Positions 1 to 10,083 of a DNA stretch of 64,000 nt are shown here, piece after piece (the first letter of the stretch is position 1; every line of letters starts with the position of its first letter). This stretch comes from Caecitellus pseudoparvulus (Eukaryota > Bigyra: Bicosoecida): the NCBI GenBank assembly GCA_965644315.1, contig CBFFRQ010000076.1:116319-180318 (forward strand). The letters are read 5' to 3'. The notes beneath the pieces were generated by a model, which was not told the origin of the DNA, ran no database searches, and saw only the letters and a program-made list of their open reading frames with translations. Both the position numbers and the translations under genes were made by a program.

Positions 1-994
1 CCAGCACTTGCCGAGCCGAAGGGCGCACACCAGGATCCGGCGCGAAGCATTGCAGCAGAACACTCCTCACGGCAGGGGGTATCCTGCTCGGCCAGCGAAA
101 CTCTTTCTCGCCAGTCGCAGGCAATCGCGGCGTTAGCGCTGCGTGCACCCTCTGCCACTCAGCCTGCACAGCGACAAACCCAGCGTCATCCGCGCTCGCT
201 TCACGGAAGGGCAGTGTGCCAGACAGCACTGCGAAAGTGTACACCGCCCAAGACCACATGTCTGCCGCGCAGCCATCGCAGGTGGGTGCGCCTGCAGCAC
301 AGCTGGCACCCACTGTCTCTGAGCCAGCTGAGCCGCCAGCTGAGCAGGTGCTGGTGCAGCCCCCCTTGCGCAGGGCGAGAACTTCTGGTGCCGCATACTG
401 CAGTGTGCCTGCAGCTTCAGTGCAAGACACAAATGGCGGCGCTGAAGGGCTCTCGGCGGGGGCAGCGCAGGATGGTGTGACGGCGCAAGCCCCAAAGTCT
501 GCAAGCACTGCACTTCCTCTGAATAGCAGGACGTTCTCCGGCTTCACGTCTCGGTGAGCGATGCCCAACGCGTGGCAGTGCACAAGGGCACGAAGAACTG
601 GAATTCCCAACGCCTCGACCACTGACCAAGGTCCCTGTGCTCCATCTGCAGGCTTCTGGCTGCCTGTGAGAGTGGAGAGCACGTCGCCTCCTTCCGCAAA
701 GGCCATGGACAGCGCTGTGCCGCCGCCGGGCAGACTCGTCAAGCCATACATGGGCAAAATGTGCTCACATGCCGCAGCAACTCTCAGGCGCTCAAACTGC
801 GAATCGTCCCCGCGCGCGTTCGTGCGTCAGTTCGCATGATTGGTGTGCATCAAGGCGGCCGGCCGCACGTACGGCTGCACTGCTGTTGACCGCTGCCTTA
901 CTGTCAGCTGGCATGGTCTTGACAGCGACTGCACCCCCGCCGGGCAAGGGGCACTTGAACACTGCCCCATAGCGCCCTGGCCGGGAGATCAAAT
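1..994 (-). CDS. Ser/Thr protein kinase, partial at both ends
   Basis: Two exons are resolved, 873-994 and 1-796; the C-terminus runs off the window and the N-terminal exon was not found. The intron 797-872 (GTACGT...TTCGCAG) joins in frame. Exon 873-994 encodes the glycine-rich loop (GRYGAVFK) and the VAVK lysine. Exon 1-796 encodes the alphaC region, the catalytic loop HRDVKPEN, DFG, an APE-type motif (AAPEV) and the subdomain IX stretch DMWSWAV. All residues needed for catalysis are present, so it should be active. It resembles the kinase at 4749-6457 in the loop, the HRD/DFG region and the end of the domain, so the two are probably paralogues. The substrate cannot be told from the sequence. 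A possible upstream exon around 1146-1160 (start MVLVLGGG) could not be joined in phase and is left out. Confidence 0.82.
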
Positions 995-2568
995 CTGCGA
1001 GATGGGGCGCACTGGAATGAGGCGGCTGCTGGGCGCTTTGTCCTGCACGGTCCGTGGCGGCTGATGTTGGGAGCACTTCGCCCCCTTCCCCCCCCTCTCC
1101 ACCTCCCGCACAAAGTTCTGCCCTTCGAACTGCGTCCCGCCCCCCAGCACGAGCACCATGCGGGGTGACAGGCTCCGGCCAAGCCCCTGGCACTGGCCCG
1201 ACGCACAGCGCACTCACTCTCTGCAACAAGTGTCAAGGGTACGTTCACACTGGAGCCTTCCGTAGCTTTGGAGGGGACATGCTGATGTGCGGGAAGCGTT
1301 TCCTGGCTGCCGTCCTGCACCATGCTATGCAAGCACTGCGGCCCTGCCACACCTTCGTGCACCTCGCCGTTTCCAGGTGACAAGGTCATACCTTGGCGAT
1401 TGGAACCTCGCCCAGCTTCGGTGCCAGTCGCTGCCCTGTCCTCTGGAGCAGAATGCAGGGGGTCTTGATCTTCTGTGGTCGAAGGACTGTCCCTCATCCC
1501 GTCGGCGGCTCTGCCTCTGCAATGCATGACCCCTCCTGCTGCACTGGTTCACAGTGGGGATGACCGGCCAAAGGAATGCAAGTGGCTCGATCAATTTTGG
1601 GCTCCTGGGCTGCTATAGCGTCTAGCATGCGCAAGGGGCGGACTGGTGCGAGCCTGGAAGCGGCAAGACGCACAGTCGACGTCTCTGCTGTTGCCGCGAA
1701 CTGATGAGGGTCACGGTGAGGCGCTCTCACTGTGCCAGTGCTCGGACCGAGGCAAGTTCTTCTCGCCAGGACTGAATGTACAACACCATGCACCAGGGGG
1801 TGGAGTCGCTGTGATGGGAGAAGTGCGCGGGCGTCCTGAATGCGCCTTGCTTTGGCAAGCTCGGCGCATGGTGTTGATGTGCCGCTGCTCTGCGGACTCT
1901 GCCGAGGACCAAATACCCGAGCCTGGCCTGCAGCATGCATGTCGCGGCCTACACTCGCCACCCCGGGCACGCTAAGGTCAGTTTGGTGCCTTTCCAACCC
2001 CTGCCACCCTTGGGAGCCCGGTGTGCGTGACGTTGCACGTGCCGCTGCTCTTGTTCTGCAACATGTTCTGTCGACCCTGTACCTCGGCCAGGCAACACCC
2101 TCAGCTGCGCAGTCTTCTGCTCGCTGAGCACGTTCGCACCTCCTCCATGTTCCGCCTCGGGAAGGGTCGCCCTCTGCTACTCCAGTTTAGAGCTGGGCGG
2201 CGTTCGAACCTTGCGACAACTGGATGCCCCAACAGAGGAACCTCACTCAGTGGCCTGCCTCAGAGCTGCCCGCCTCAGCACGCACACATTTACCTCAACG
2301 CACTCTGTTGCTTCGTGCCAAGGTCGTCCCCAGTGTGGGAATCGCGCAGAGGTGCGATCGTACTGCAACCGCCGCAGCACACGCTCCCCCCAATGGTGCT
2401 GCAGCTCATGAAAGTGCTCATCGCGGCCCCAGCCCCTCGAAAGACGCCTTCCTGCGCAGTAATTGACAGGGAAACTGCAAGGCTGCGACTCAGTGTCCCG
2501 CAGCTGCTGCACAGGAGACGGTGGGGGCAAGGTCGCTGCTTGACCGCCTCTGAAAACACACCAGCGCC
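995..2568. other. Unassigned stretch between two minus-strand genes
   Basis: This stretch lies upstream of the first kinase and downstream of the 617-residue protein. It should hold the kinase promoter and missing 5' exon(s). The open frames here have composition-driven sequences with no recognisable domain. I see no convincing gene, RNA or repeat. Confidence 0.4.
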
Positions 2569-4422
2569 TCAGCCACGCAGCAGCTGTTGGTGCCTGCGCC
2601 AAAGGAGGAAAGGCCTGCGCAGAGACCAGTGCGCATCGTGCAGCAGGCGGGAAGCCGCCCGCTTGCCGAGCGCGTGGTCTGAAGCAGAGGTGTGTGCATC
2701 CGGTGTGCTGGAAATCACCGACCCTGCTTCACCTTCGCTGCTGGCTGCAGGGACTGCCGACTGCGACTCGGCACCCGAGCTATCTTCGGGTGCCTGCAAT
2801 GGCAGGTCAGAAAAGGCCCGGCACACCAGTTCAGTGTGCCTGTCCCCATGCTGGCGCATCAGGCCAAGCATGCAAGCGTACAACGCGGCACGGTGCTGCC
2901 TTCGCAAGCTCCCGCTGCCTGCGACAGAGGCGATTGTTTTCGCAGTGTCCAGCACCATCCATGGTGGCATGGATGTGAACGCTTGGCCGTGACCCCAGTC
3001 GCTGCCCTGCAGCCGGTGCCACGGCGTGCCTCGGATAGACGGTGGGCACCCGGACCGCGCCAGCGCGCCGGCGTCGCCCAACGCAGCCGCCAAGGGCCAA
3101 ATGGAGGCTTCCCTGGCTGCCCACGCCATCACCTGACCAAGGTGTATGGCGGCCTTGCTTTGCTGTGCAATTTTTGGTGCGGCAAATGGCAGCTCGGCCG
3201 CCATGCACGCTGGTACGAAGGCCGGCCCGGTCAGGCGCAGCAGCGGCCACCACGACGCTCGAGCGAAGCCAGGGGCAGGGGCCCTGTCACGACACTTTCG
3301 CAGGACGCCACACAGGTCAATGGAGGAAAACGCCACTGCCCCGCGTTCGTGGGCCTGCACCAGCAGCTCCACCTGCTTCCACGAGCCACTGGTCAGACAG
3401 TCCACCAGGCACTCAAGCGACGCTCTCGTCGCGGCCTCTGGCGCCAGGGCAGCCAAGATCAGGTCCGCGCACGATTTAGCATGCTTTCTGCTCCCTGCCC
3501 CTTCCACAGCTCGCCGCAGGCCGACGCGGAGGGAGCTGAGCACGGCCTCCGGCTGTCCCTCCGTCAGCCCCTTAAGCCGCCCTAGCCACGCCTGAAGTGC
3601 ATCAGGGCTGTCCATCAGCACCGCCACCTCCACGGGCACCAACCTGTGCCCCTTGGCCCACGTCGCTGATAGAGGGGGGAAGGAAATGGCTGCCTTACAG
3701 CCAAGGTCCGGCACGCCAAGCTCCCGGCCCAGGTCCAGCCAGTCGCCCAGCGCGGCTTGGAAGTCACAGGCAACTAAGGCCACGCAGCCTTCATGCCACC
3801 CCCGCGCTTGCAAGGCGGGGTGGGCACCCAGGCTTTCCAGGACCTTCCTGCCACAGGCCACGGTGCGGACCGCTGTCGCGGCGTCGCCCGTCCGAGACAC
3901 CGCCAGGCCCAGCGTCGGCAGCAACGCCCCGTCAAAGTTCACCACCGCAGCGCGCAGCCCCTGCAGCCCCTCGGCAGCCTCCAGGACCCAGTCTAATACG
4001 TGGTCCTGGGCGTACGCCATGGCGTCGTACAGGACGCTGGGGAAGTGTGTGCGCAGGCCGTTCCGGAGGTGACGTGCCAGAAACTGAGCCTCGTCGTCAC
4101 TCTCCTGCGCCAACGCCAGCAACAACTTAGACAACGCGAGAGCAGTCCCCGACCTCAGCACTTCGTCATTTGAGTATGCGCACATGCGCAGCAAGCATTT
4201 CAGCACCGTCAGAGTGCCCAGGGTCTTGGGGACCTGGCTGGGCCAGGCAGGGACGCCTCCCGCTGCGTGCGCTGCATGGCAAGCAGCCACCGCCTCCACC
4301 TCGTAGCCGCGCCCCCACAAGTCACAGTGGGGAGGATACATCAGAAATGCTCTCTTGATTGTGGCCCCCGGCGGGAGCTCATGAGAGCTCTCTCCAGGCG
4401 CGCCACGCGAGCTGGCAGCCAT
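2569..4422 (-). CDS. Uncharacterised 617-residue protein
   Basis: A single open frame of 617 residues starts at ATG 4422 (MAASSRGAP) and ends at 2569. I do not recognise the family. The sequence is rich in Ala, Leu and short helical stretches (for example around residues 60-120 and 150-260), as in HEAT/ARM-like or other alpha-solenoid proteins, but no repeat consensus is clear. No signal peptide or membrane span is evident. The last 100 residues are polar and Ser-rich, then basic. It sits between two related kinases on the same strand, with no sign that the three act together. Small in-frame introns cannot be excluded, because stop-free introns of 3n length occur in this region (see the neighbouring kinase). 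Confidence 0.6.
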   Translation of the reverse strand: MAASSRGAPGESSHELPPGATIKRAFLMYPPHCDLWGRGYEVEAVAACHAAHAAGGVPAWPSQVPKTLGTLTVLKCLLRMCAYSNDEVLRSGTALALSKLLLALAQESDDEAQFLARHLRNGLRTHFPSVLYDAMAYAQDHVLDWVLEAAEGLQGLRAAVVNFDGALLPTLGLAVSRTGDAATAVRTVACGRKVLESLGAHPALQARGWHEGCVALVACDFQAALGDWLDLGRELGVPDLGCKAAISFPPLSATWAKGHRLVPVEVAVLMDSPDALQAWLGRLKGLTEGQPEAVLSSLRVGLRRAVEGAGSRKHAKSCADLILAALAPEAATRASLECLVDCLTSGSWKQVELLVQAHERGAVAFSSIDLCGVLRKCRDRAPAPGFARASWWPLLRLTGPAFVPACMAAELPFAAPKIAQQSKAAIHLGQVMAWAAREASIWPLAAALGDAGALARSGCPPSIRGTPWHRLQGSDWGHGQAFTSMPPWMVLDTAKTIASVAGSGSLRRQHRAALYACMLGLMRQHGDRHTELVCRAFSDLPLQAPEDSSGAESQSAVPAASSEGEAGSVISSTPDAHTSASDHALGKRAASRLLHDAHWSLRRPFLLWRRHQQLLRG

Positions 4423-4748
4423 GCTGCGGAGTGCGGATTTCGAGCGACGAAGCCAGGCCCCTTTCCCAAGCAGCCGGGCGGCTGCAGGGCCACAAGCAGT
4501 GCCGTGAACCGGAGATGTAAATGAAGTAGATTGTGCGAAGGAAAAATGCTCTGATAGTGCGCCTGAACGTGGCCGTCACAGAGTGGGGGGCGGTTGCAAC
4601 TAGTTGTGCCACAAGCCCTGCCGAGCACAGGCGCCACCCTGAAGCACAACACGCCCTACTCGCCTGAGCCCTGGGGAAAAGTAGACACGACACGCCCACA
4701 GTGGGCGACTTCCAGGCCGTGACTAAAGTCTCTGTCACCCTCTAAGCC
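4423..4748. other. Intergenic, kinase 3' end to 617-residue protein
   Basis: This is the spacer between the stop of the kinase (4749) and the start of the downstream minus-strand gene (4422). It must hold the terminator of one and the promoter of the other. I see no distinct element in it. Confidence 0.4.
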
Positions 4749-6457
4749 TCACACGGCACCATCCCTGTGCCGTTTGGTAAGGTCCACGTCAGCAACAGAG
4801 CCCACCTCACTGGGCGCTCGCACGGGTGCCGCGGCACTCGGCAAGTCTTCACCCTTGCCGCCGCCACAAGCAGCCTGCACAGCCACAGGGCGTACTGAAG
4901 AGGAGGGCAGGAATGGTGCCGCCTGTTGTGGGGTGGGCCAAGGCGCCATGATGGCCGGTGTGGCACCGACTTCCCCCCCCCTTGGGATGGAGGCGCTGGG
5001 GCTGCCGCTGCCGTGAGAGGAGTGGGTGAGGGAGCCCTGCAGCGCCTGGCGGAAGGGCAGCACGCTGCTGGTACCACTGTACGCGGAGGAGCCACTGGAG
5101 CCGCCTTCCGAGCCAGCAACGGAGCCTCCACCACCGCCACCGCCACCGCCGGCGGCAAAGACGGGGGGCTGGGATGAGCCTGGCGTGCTGCCAGACACGA
5201 CGCTGCTACCACCAGGTCCAAGGGTGGGCAGGGATACAGGCTTTGAGGGCTTCTCCTCTGCCATGGGGGCGATCCAAGGCACCAGGCTGGCGCCACTGAA
5301 CCAGGTGTGCTGTAGGAGACTGGTAATGTCGGGGCGCTGGGCAGGGTCCACGCGCAGGCACTGGGACAGCAAGTCCACCAAGAGGGGCGAGAAGTGCGAC
5401 GGCCACGTCCAGGTGAAGCTGGCCTCCTTGGCCGTGGGTGCGCGGAGGGTGGCGAGGGTGGCACGCCACACCTCAGACGCAGCGATTTCCGGCTGCGTTG
5501 CGGCCACGAAGGCCCGGAAGCGGTAATCCGAGGGGACTGCTGACTTGAAGGGCACCTTACGGCTGCCCAAGACGTACATGGACACGGCGAAGCTCCATAC
5601 GTCGGCGGCGTAGGTGTTGTACCGGCCCTGAGCGATGGTGCGCTGGCAATGCAACAGCGTGTGCTCGGCGCTGCCCTGCGCAGGGGGCTTGCTGCCGGCG
5701 CGAGACACGGCCAGGCGCGCAGCGTGCAGCTGCAGCACCTCAGGCGCACAGTACTGTGACGAGCCGACGGTGCTGCTGGACATGAGGGGCGGCGGCAGGG
5801 TGCCTGCAGGCGGCACCACGGTGGCAATGCTGGCGGCGCCGAAATCACACAACTTCGCGACACAGCCGTTGAGCGTGCTCACGTCGCCCTCAGCGCGGAC
5901 CAGGAGGATGTTCTCCGGCTTGATGTCACGGTGTGCCACGCCTGCCATGTGCGAGTAGTGCACGGCGGTGCCCACTTGGCTGGCCATTGCGATAAGGTCA
6001 CGAGTCTCGCCCATGCCCCGCTTGCCAGCCGCCTGCATGGCTTTGAAGCCGTCCGTCTCGCCCAGCTCCATGCTCAGCGCAGGCGTGCCAACTTCGTTCA
6101 CGCTGCCTGCAGAGAAGGTCTTGATGATAAAGGGGCACCCCAGGCCCAGGCGCCGGAACTGTGGATGGCCAGAGAGGGGCGGTGAACGTATGCGCCTCCG
6201 CGGGTGCGGTTGAGGGTGGCGCCACTTACGGAAGCGAGCTCCCGTCGCGCAGCGTCGGAGTCTGCGTTCGCGAAGACCTTCACAGCCACAAGTTGGCCGC
6301 CGATCGTGGCCTTGTACACGGCCCCATGGCCTCCTTCCGCGAGCATGTCTGTGTGAGGCGGGGTGGAGTGGCATGACACACCAGCGGGCTGAATGCAGCG
6401 CCGCTTGCAGCACCCACCGCCAGACTCCAGCTGCAGGGTTGTTCCTGACGATGACAT
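4749..6457 (-). CDS. Ser/Thr protein kinase with low-complexity tail
   Basis: Exons 6418-6457, 6230-6348 and 4749-6158 give 522 residues. The first intron (6349-6417, GTGGGT...CACACAG) is 69 bases and stop-free; removing it restores a normal kinase start (LESGDMLAEGGHGAVYKA). The second intron (6159-6229, GTAAGT...CCACAG) joins ELAS to FRRLGLG in phase. The domain has VAVK, HRDIKPENILL, DFG, CAPEV and DVWSFAV, ending with a typical QRP motif. The loop LAEGG resembles the Numb-associated kinase group, but that is only suggestive. After the kinase domain (about residue 370 on) the protein is Ser/Gly/Pro-rich, including a run of nine glycines, and probably disordered. An in-frame ATG at 6490 is an alternative start. 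Confidence 0.85.
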
Positions 6458-7515
6458 GGTTGGTAGGCTTTGCGAGTGAGCTCCCTGCACAGCGCAGGCG
6501 GCGTGAGGGCGTCAGATGCAGTGCTGGGGAGGTTCCGAGTTTTGGAACTGCGCCTCGCCTGCGCACGCGCGTCGACGGCCAGCCACACGGGCACCGGCGA
6601 GGCGCCCGGCCAGAGAGGGGCTCAAATTCAGTTGTTCTAGGCAACATCGCCCACCCACCGCTCCTGCAAGCAGCGGGCGCTGCTCGGGGGCGCTGGGAGG
6701 CAGCGCGGCATTGGTCGGCAGAGGAAAACACACCCACGCCGCCGCCGGCCGCCCCCTGGCCCCCCAAGCACGCAGCGGATGACGGAATCCAACAAAACTA
6801 CTTACACCAACACGTCTTCCGTATTTGCTGAGTGTCTTGCGCTGGGGAGGTCGTCTTGGCGGGGGAGAAGGCTGCGCTGGCGCTGGCCTTCTTCGAAGGG
6901 AGCGAGGGCTGGGCAAGCTGGTGCTGTAGTTCTCATGCACAGTGTCAAGCACATCGATAACCTGGAAAGGGGCAACATGAACGACATTCAGAGTCCGCGT
7001 TTTGGTTTCGCTGTGCAGTTGGGCCGCACTGTGCAGCTGGCAGGCGGAATCGAAGGCCCCAGCGGCCGCCAGTGACGTACAGGGGTGGCAGGGGGGGGGG
7101 GCTACACACGGAGCAAGTGGCCCGCCGCCGCCCCAGCGCAGTCCGACCAGCGCACGCGCACACAGGGCATCGCGGCAGGAGGATCAGGCAGTCATGAAAT
7201 GCACACTTCCTGCTCCCACTGCCGCAATGCCCACGCCAGCTGGCCGGCGCAGCGGCGCTGCACCGCAAAGCAGCTAGCGCACGAAGCTTGCGAGGCTCTG
7301 TCGACCAGCACAAGGCAAGAGTCGCCGCACGAGGCCCGACGGCCAAGTGGCTGCCGGAAGTGCGCGGCACGGGGGAAAGATAAGAGACATATGCCCGCAT
7401 GCAAGGTGGCCGCGCCGGGCAAGCGGCACCGGAGCAGAGCAGAGCAGTGGATTTGCGGAGCGTTGCCCCGTCACCAACGAAGTCCTCACCTGCCCGCCCT
7501 GCCTGCAGGAGCGAA
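6458..7515. other. Intergenic between kinase start and acyloxyacyl hydrolase stop
   Basis: About 1 kb upstream of the kinase and downstream of the hydrolase, both on the minus strand. It contains an 11-base G run near 7088. The open frames present look like compositional noise. No RNA gene, repeat or regulatory element can be supported. Confidence 0.4.
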
Positions 7516-9855
7516 TCAGTACCCGCCTTGGCTTCCGAACTGCGCCTCGATGGCACTGTTCCATGGGTTGGCCTCTGGAAGCCATGTGGTGTTGGTCTGC
7601 AAGTCCTTCCACACGACGGCTGCGAGGGCTTGGTGGCCGGGCTGTCGCGGGTGGAAGCCGTCCACGCTGCGCAGGTGAAAAGTCACGCGCCGTGCCGCAG
7701 GGAAGGTGGCAGGCAGGGGCGAAGAGGGGGAAGACGCACGGTTCGATGAGTTGCCAGCCTTCGCCGTTGTACTCGCGTTCGAAGTCCCCAATGAGTTTGA
7801 CCCAGTCCACGGAAAGCACGTGCGTGTCAAAGTGCTTGTATGCCATCTCACGGTGGACCTCCTCGTACACTGCACTGAGGTTGGCTGCCCGCGCACTGGT
7901 GAAGTCCCGCCAGGTCTGTGAAAGGAGTGGAAGATGCGGTGATGTGCCTCCTGTGGGGTGGCGTGTGGCGCAGGCGAGCGCTGGTCAGGCACACACCTCA
8001 TTGGTGTTCAACCACCCCCAGCAGGGGTTGGAGCCGGTGCAGGAGAGGAATTCGTACACAGCGGGGTAGTGCACGCCCAGAGGGTGCACACGGTCGTGCA
8101 TGTTGTCCCACAGCACCCGCCCGTCCACGAGGGGCATGAAGGCGACGTGGGAGCCAGCTGGTAGGATGGTGTCCAGGTACTCCATGCCCTTCAGCACAGC
8201 CGTCTTGAACTCCGGCACCGTGGTCATGTGGGAGGAGCCAGGGTGCCCATTGCACACGTCGTTGCCGATGAGGGCCCAGAACACCAACATGGGGTGGTCC
8301 ATGGTCTGGTTCCGGGCCAGGCTGTACATGATGCCGTCGGGGGCGGCCACAGAGCCGACGCGCGCGCCGTTCACGCCCGTGTTCTGCAGGTCCCGGTGGT
8401 TGCACTTGTTCAGGCGGTTCATGTAGCCGTAGATGGAGGGGTAGTTTGCCATGGTGAGGTTGTCCACTGTGGCGGGGCAGTCAACGGAGTCCCGGAAACC
8501 CGTGCTCCACGAGCACTGTGGCCAGTCGGCCTCGTTGGCGGCGAAGGCGATGATGCGGTCCAGGGGCAGGGAGAAGTTCTGCGCATTGATGTACTGGGGG
8601 GGGATGTGGAAGTGGGCGGTGGCGGAGTCACCCAGAATGCCCACGCCCATGGGCGCATTGGCCCCCGAGCACCACGCCTCCTCGTACGGGATCCCGCTGG
8701 CGTTCACACCAGAGATGCCGTTGCAGTTGTGGTCCACTGAGGGAGGGTGGTGCGTCACGGCGCGCCCCGGGTACACTGTCGCGTCGTCGTCCGCACAGTC
8801 CCGGCCTCGCCAGGAAGAGCCCCGGAACTGGTACACGCCCCCAGCGAAGTAGTCATTGTCGCCATCCACGAGGGGCAAGTGCTCCGAAAACGTGCGGTGG
8901 ATGTCGCAGGTGATGTTGAACAGGTCACAGGCGGGGTAGTGCCCCAGGGCGGTGGAGCCAGCCGCGAGAGAAGCTGCCTTCAGCGCGCGTGCCCGGCGCA
9001 CAGCGTCCCCGACGACACCAGCGCCATGCGCCTTGATCAGGCTCGTGCGCAGCACTTCGTTGGCGACGAAGGGCCACACGGAGGTCATGGTGAGGACGTT
9101 GGCGGGGTGGGCCGCCTCGTACGAATTCTCCAGGCTCAGCAGCCCGTACAGCGTGGACAGCGTGGTAGGCGGCACGCCATGCTGGGCGCCGACTGCGACG
9201 ATGCGCGTCGCTTCCTCCCGCCCCATGTGCTCCAGCATCGTCGTGGGCACGCCATCCACCACCCCCATCTCGCCGTGCAGCGCGCTCTCCAGAGCACCGG
9301 CTTGCTCGTCGCTGAGTGGCTGTGCGCCAGCGGCAGGGCCCAGCGCAGGCTCCAGCTGCTCCAGCAGACGGCGTTGGTCCAGTGGATTGCCATCAGTGGG
9401 GAACTTGGGGGAAGGGGTCGGCCAGTTCACCCACACATTGCACTGGGCATCAGGGCCGGCACAGATACCAATTTCCGCACACACCTGGGCGGGCGGCGCG
9501 TCGTCCGCCTTGGGCGTGAAGTCAGGGCCAAAGCGCTGGGCACGGGGAGAGGCACAGTGTATGTGTAAAGCGCGTGCTGCGATCTCGCAGTCGCTGGGCT
9601 TGGCAGCCAGACGCAGGCATCACTTGACACAGCCAGGGCTGGGGAAGTGCACTGCACTTGGCAGCGAACGTACCTGGTCCACCAGTCCCAGGACGAGCTG
9701 GCACCTGTAAAACAAGAGCAGAGCGCGTGAAAAGCGGTGCTGCATAAATCGCAGGGGTCCTGCAGGCGGCCACGCACGCAGCACATGTTGCAGCGGCCTG
9801 TGCAGCTGGCAGCGCTGCCGCGGCAGCTGCGAGCAGCACCAGTGCACTTCGCATG
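7516..9855 (-). CDS. AOAH: Acyloxyacyl hydrolase (saposin B plus GDSL lipase)
   Basis: Exons 9779-9855, 9674-9704, 7997-9535, 7740-7915 and 7516-7666 give 657 residues; every junction keeps frame. An Ala-rich signal peptide starts at MRSALVLL. A short saposin-B-like region follows, with TCAAC from the exon 1/2 junction and VCAEIGIC at about residue 54. The GDSL-type lipase has GDSATAHFHIPP (nucleophile Ser about 340), IGNDVC and a final DGFHP motif supplying Asp/His, rebuilt by the last splice as IEP-VDGFHP. The stretch WRGRDCADDDATVYPGR and the C-terminal FGSQGG ending match the animal enzyme closely. In animals AOAH is a secreted or lysosomal enzyme that removes secondary acyl chains from lipid A, inactivating LPS, and acts on some glycerolipids. 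In a protist a role in digesting or detoxifying bacteria is a reasonable inference. It is divergent from the primase gene 228 bases away. Confidence 0.93.
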
Positions 9856-10083
9856 GTGACAGAGCGTGGTTTCAAGGACTTGGGGGCCAAGGGTGGCGCA
9901 CATGCGATCATGCGCATGCTTCGTGTCGGTGGTTTGTCCAGCCCGCTGCAGTTGTCGCTGCCGGGCTGCCGCACAGTCACAATCGTTGCCGGTCACGCCT
10001 CAGTTTGTGCCGCAAGGCCAGTCCCTAGCAAGCGCCCGGTCAAAACACGCACACCGCTGTTCACAGCCCACCTTGGCTGGCGA

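Noticed and set aside
1079-1160. Candidate N-terminal exon of the first kinase (MVLVLGGGTQFEGQNF)
   Set aside because: No donor in the right phase joins it to the exon at 994.
2195-2215. tRNA B-box-like GTTCGAACC
   Set aside because: No matching T-stem, A-box or acceptor stem could be paired on either strand.
2021-2992. Long plus-strand open frame of 323 codons
   Set aside because: It partly overlaps the minus-strand 617-residue gene, has Arg/Ser/Pro-rich noise composition and no domain.
4742-5863. 373-codon minus-strand frame rich in Ser/Pro/Arg
   Set aside because: It is an alternative frame of the kinase exon, which carries all catalytic motifs in the other frame.
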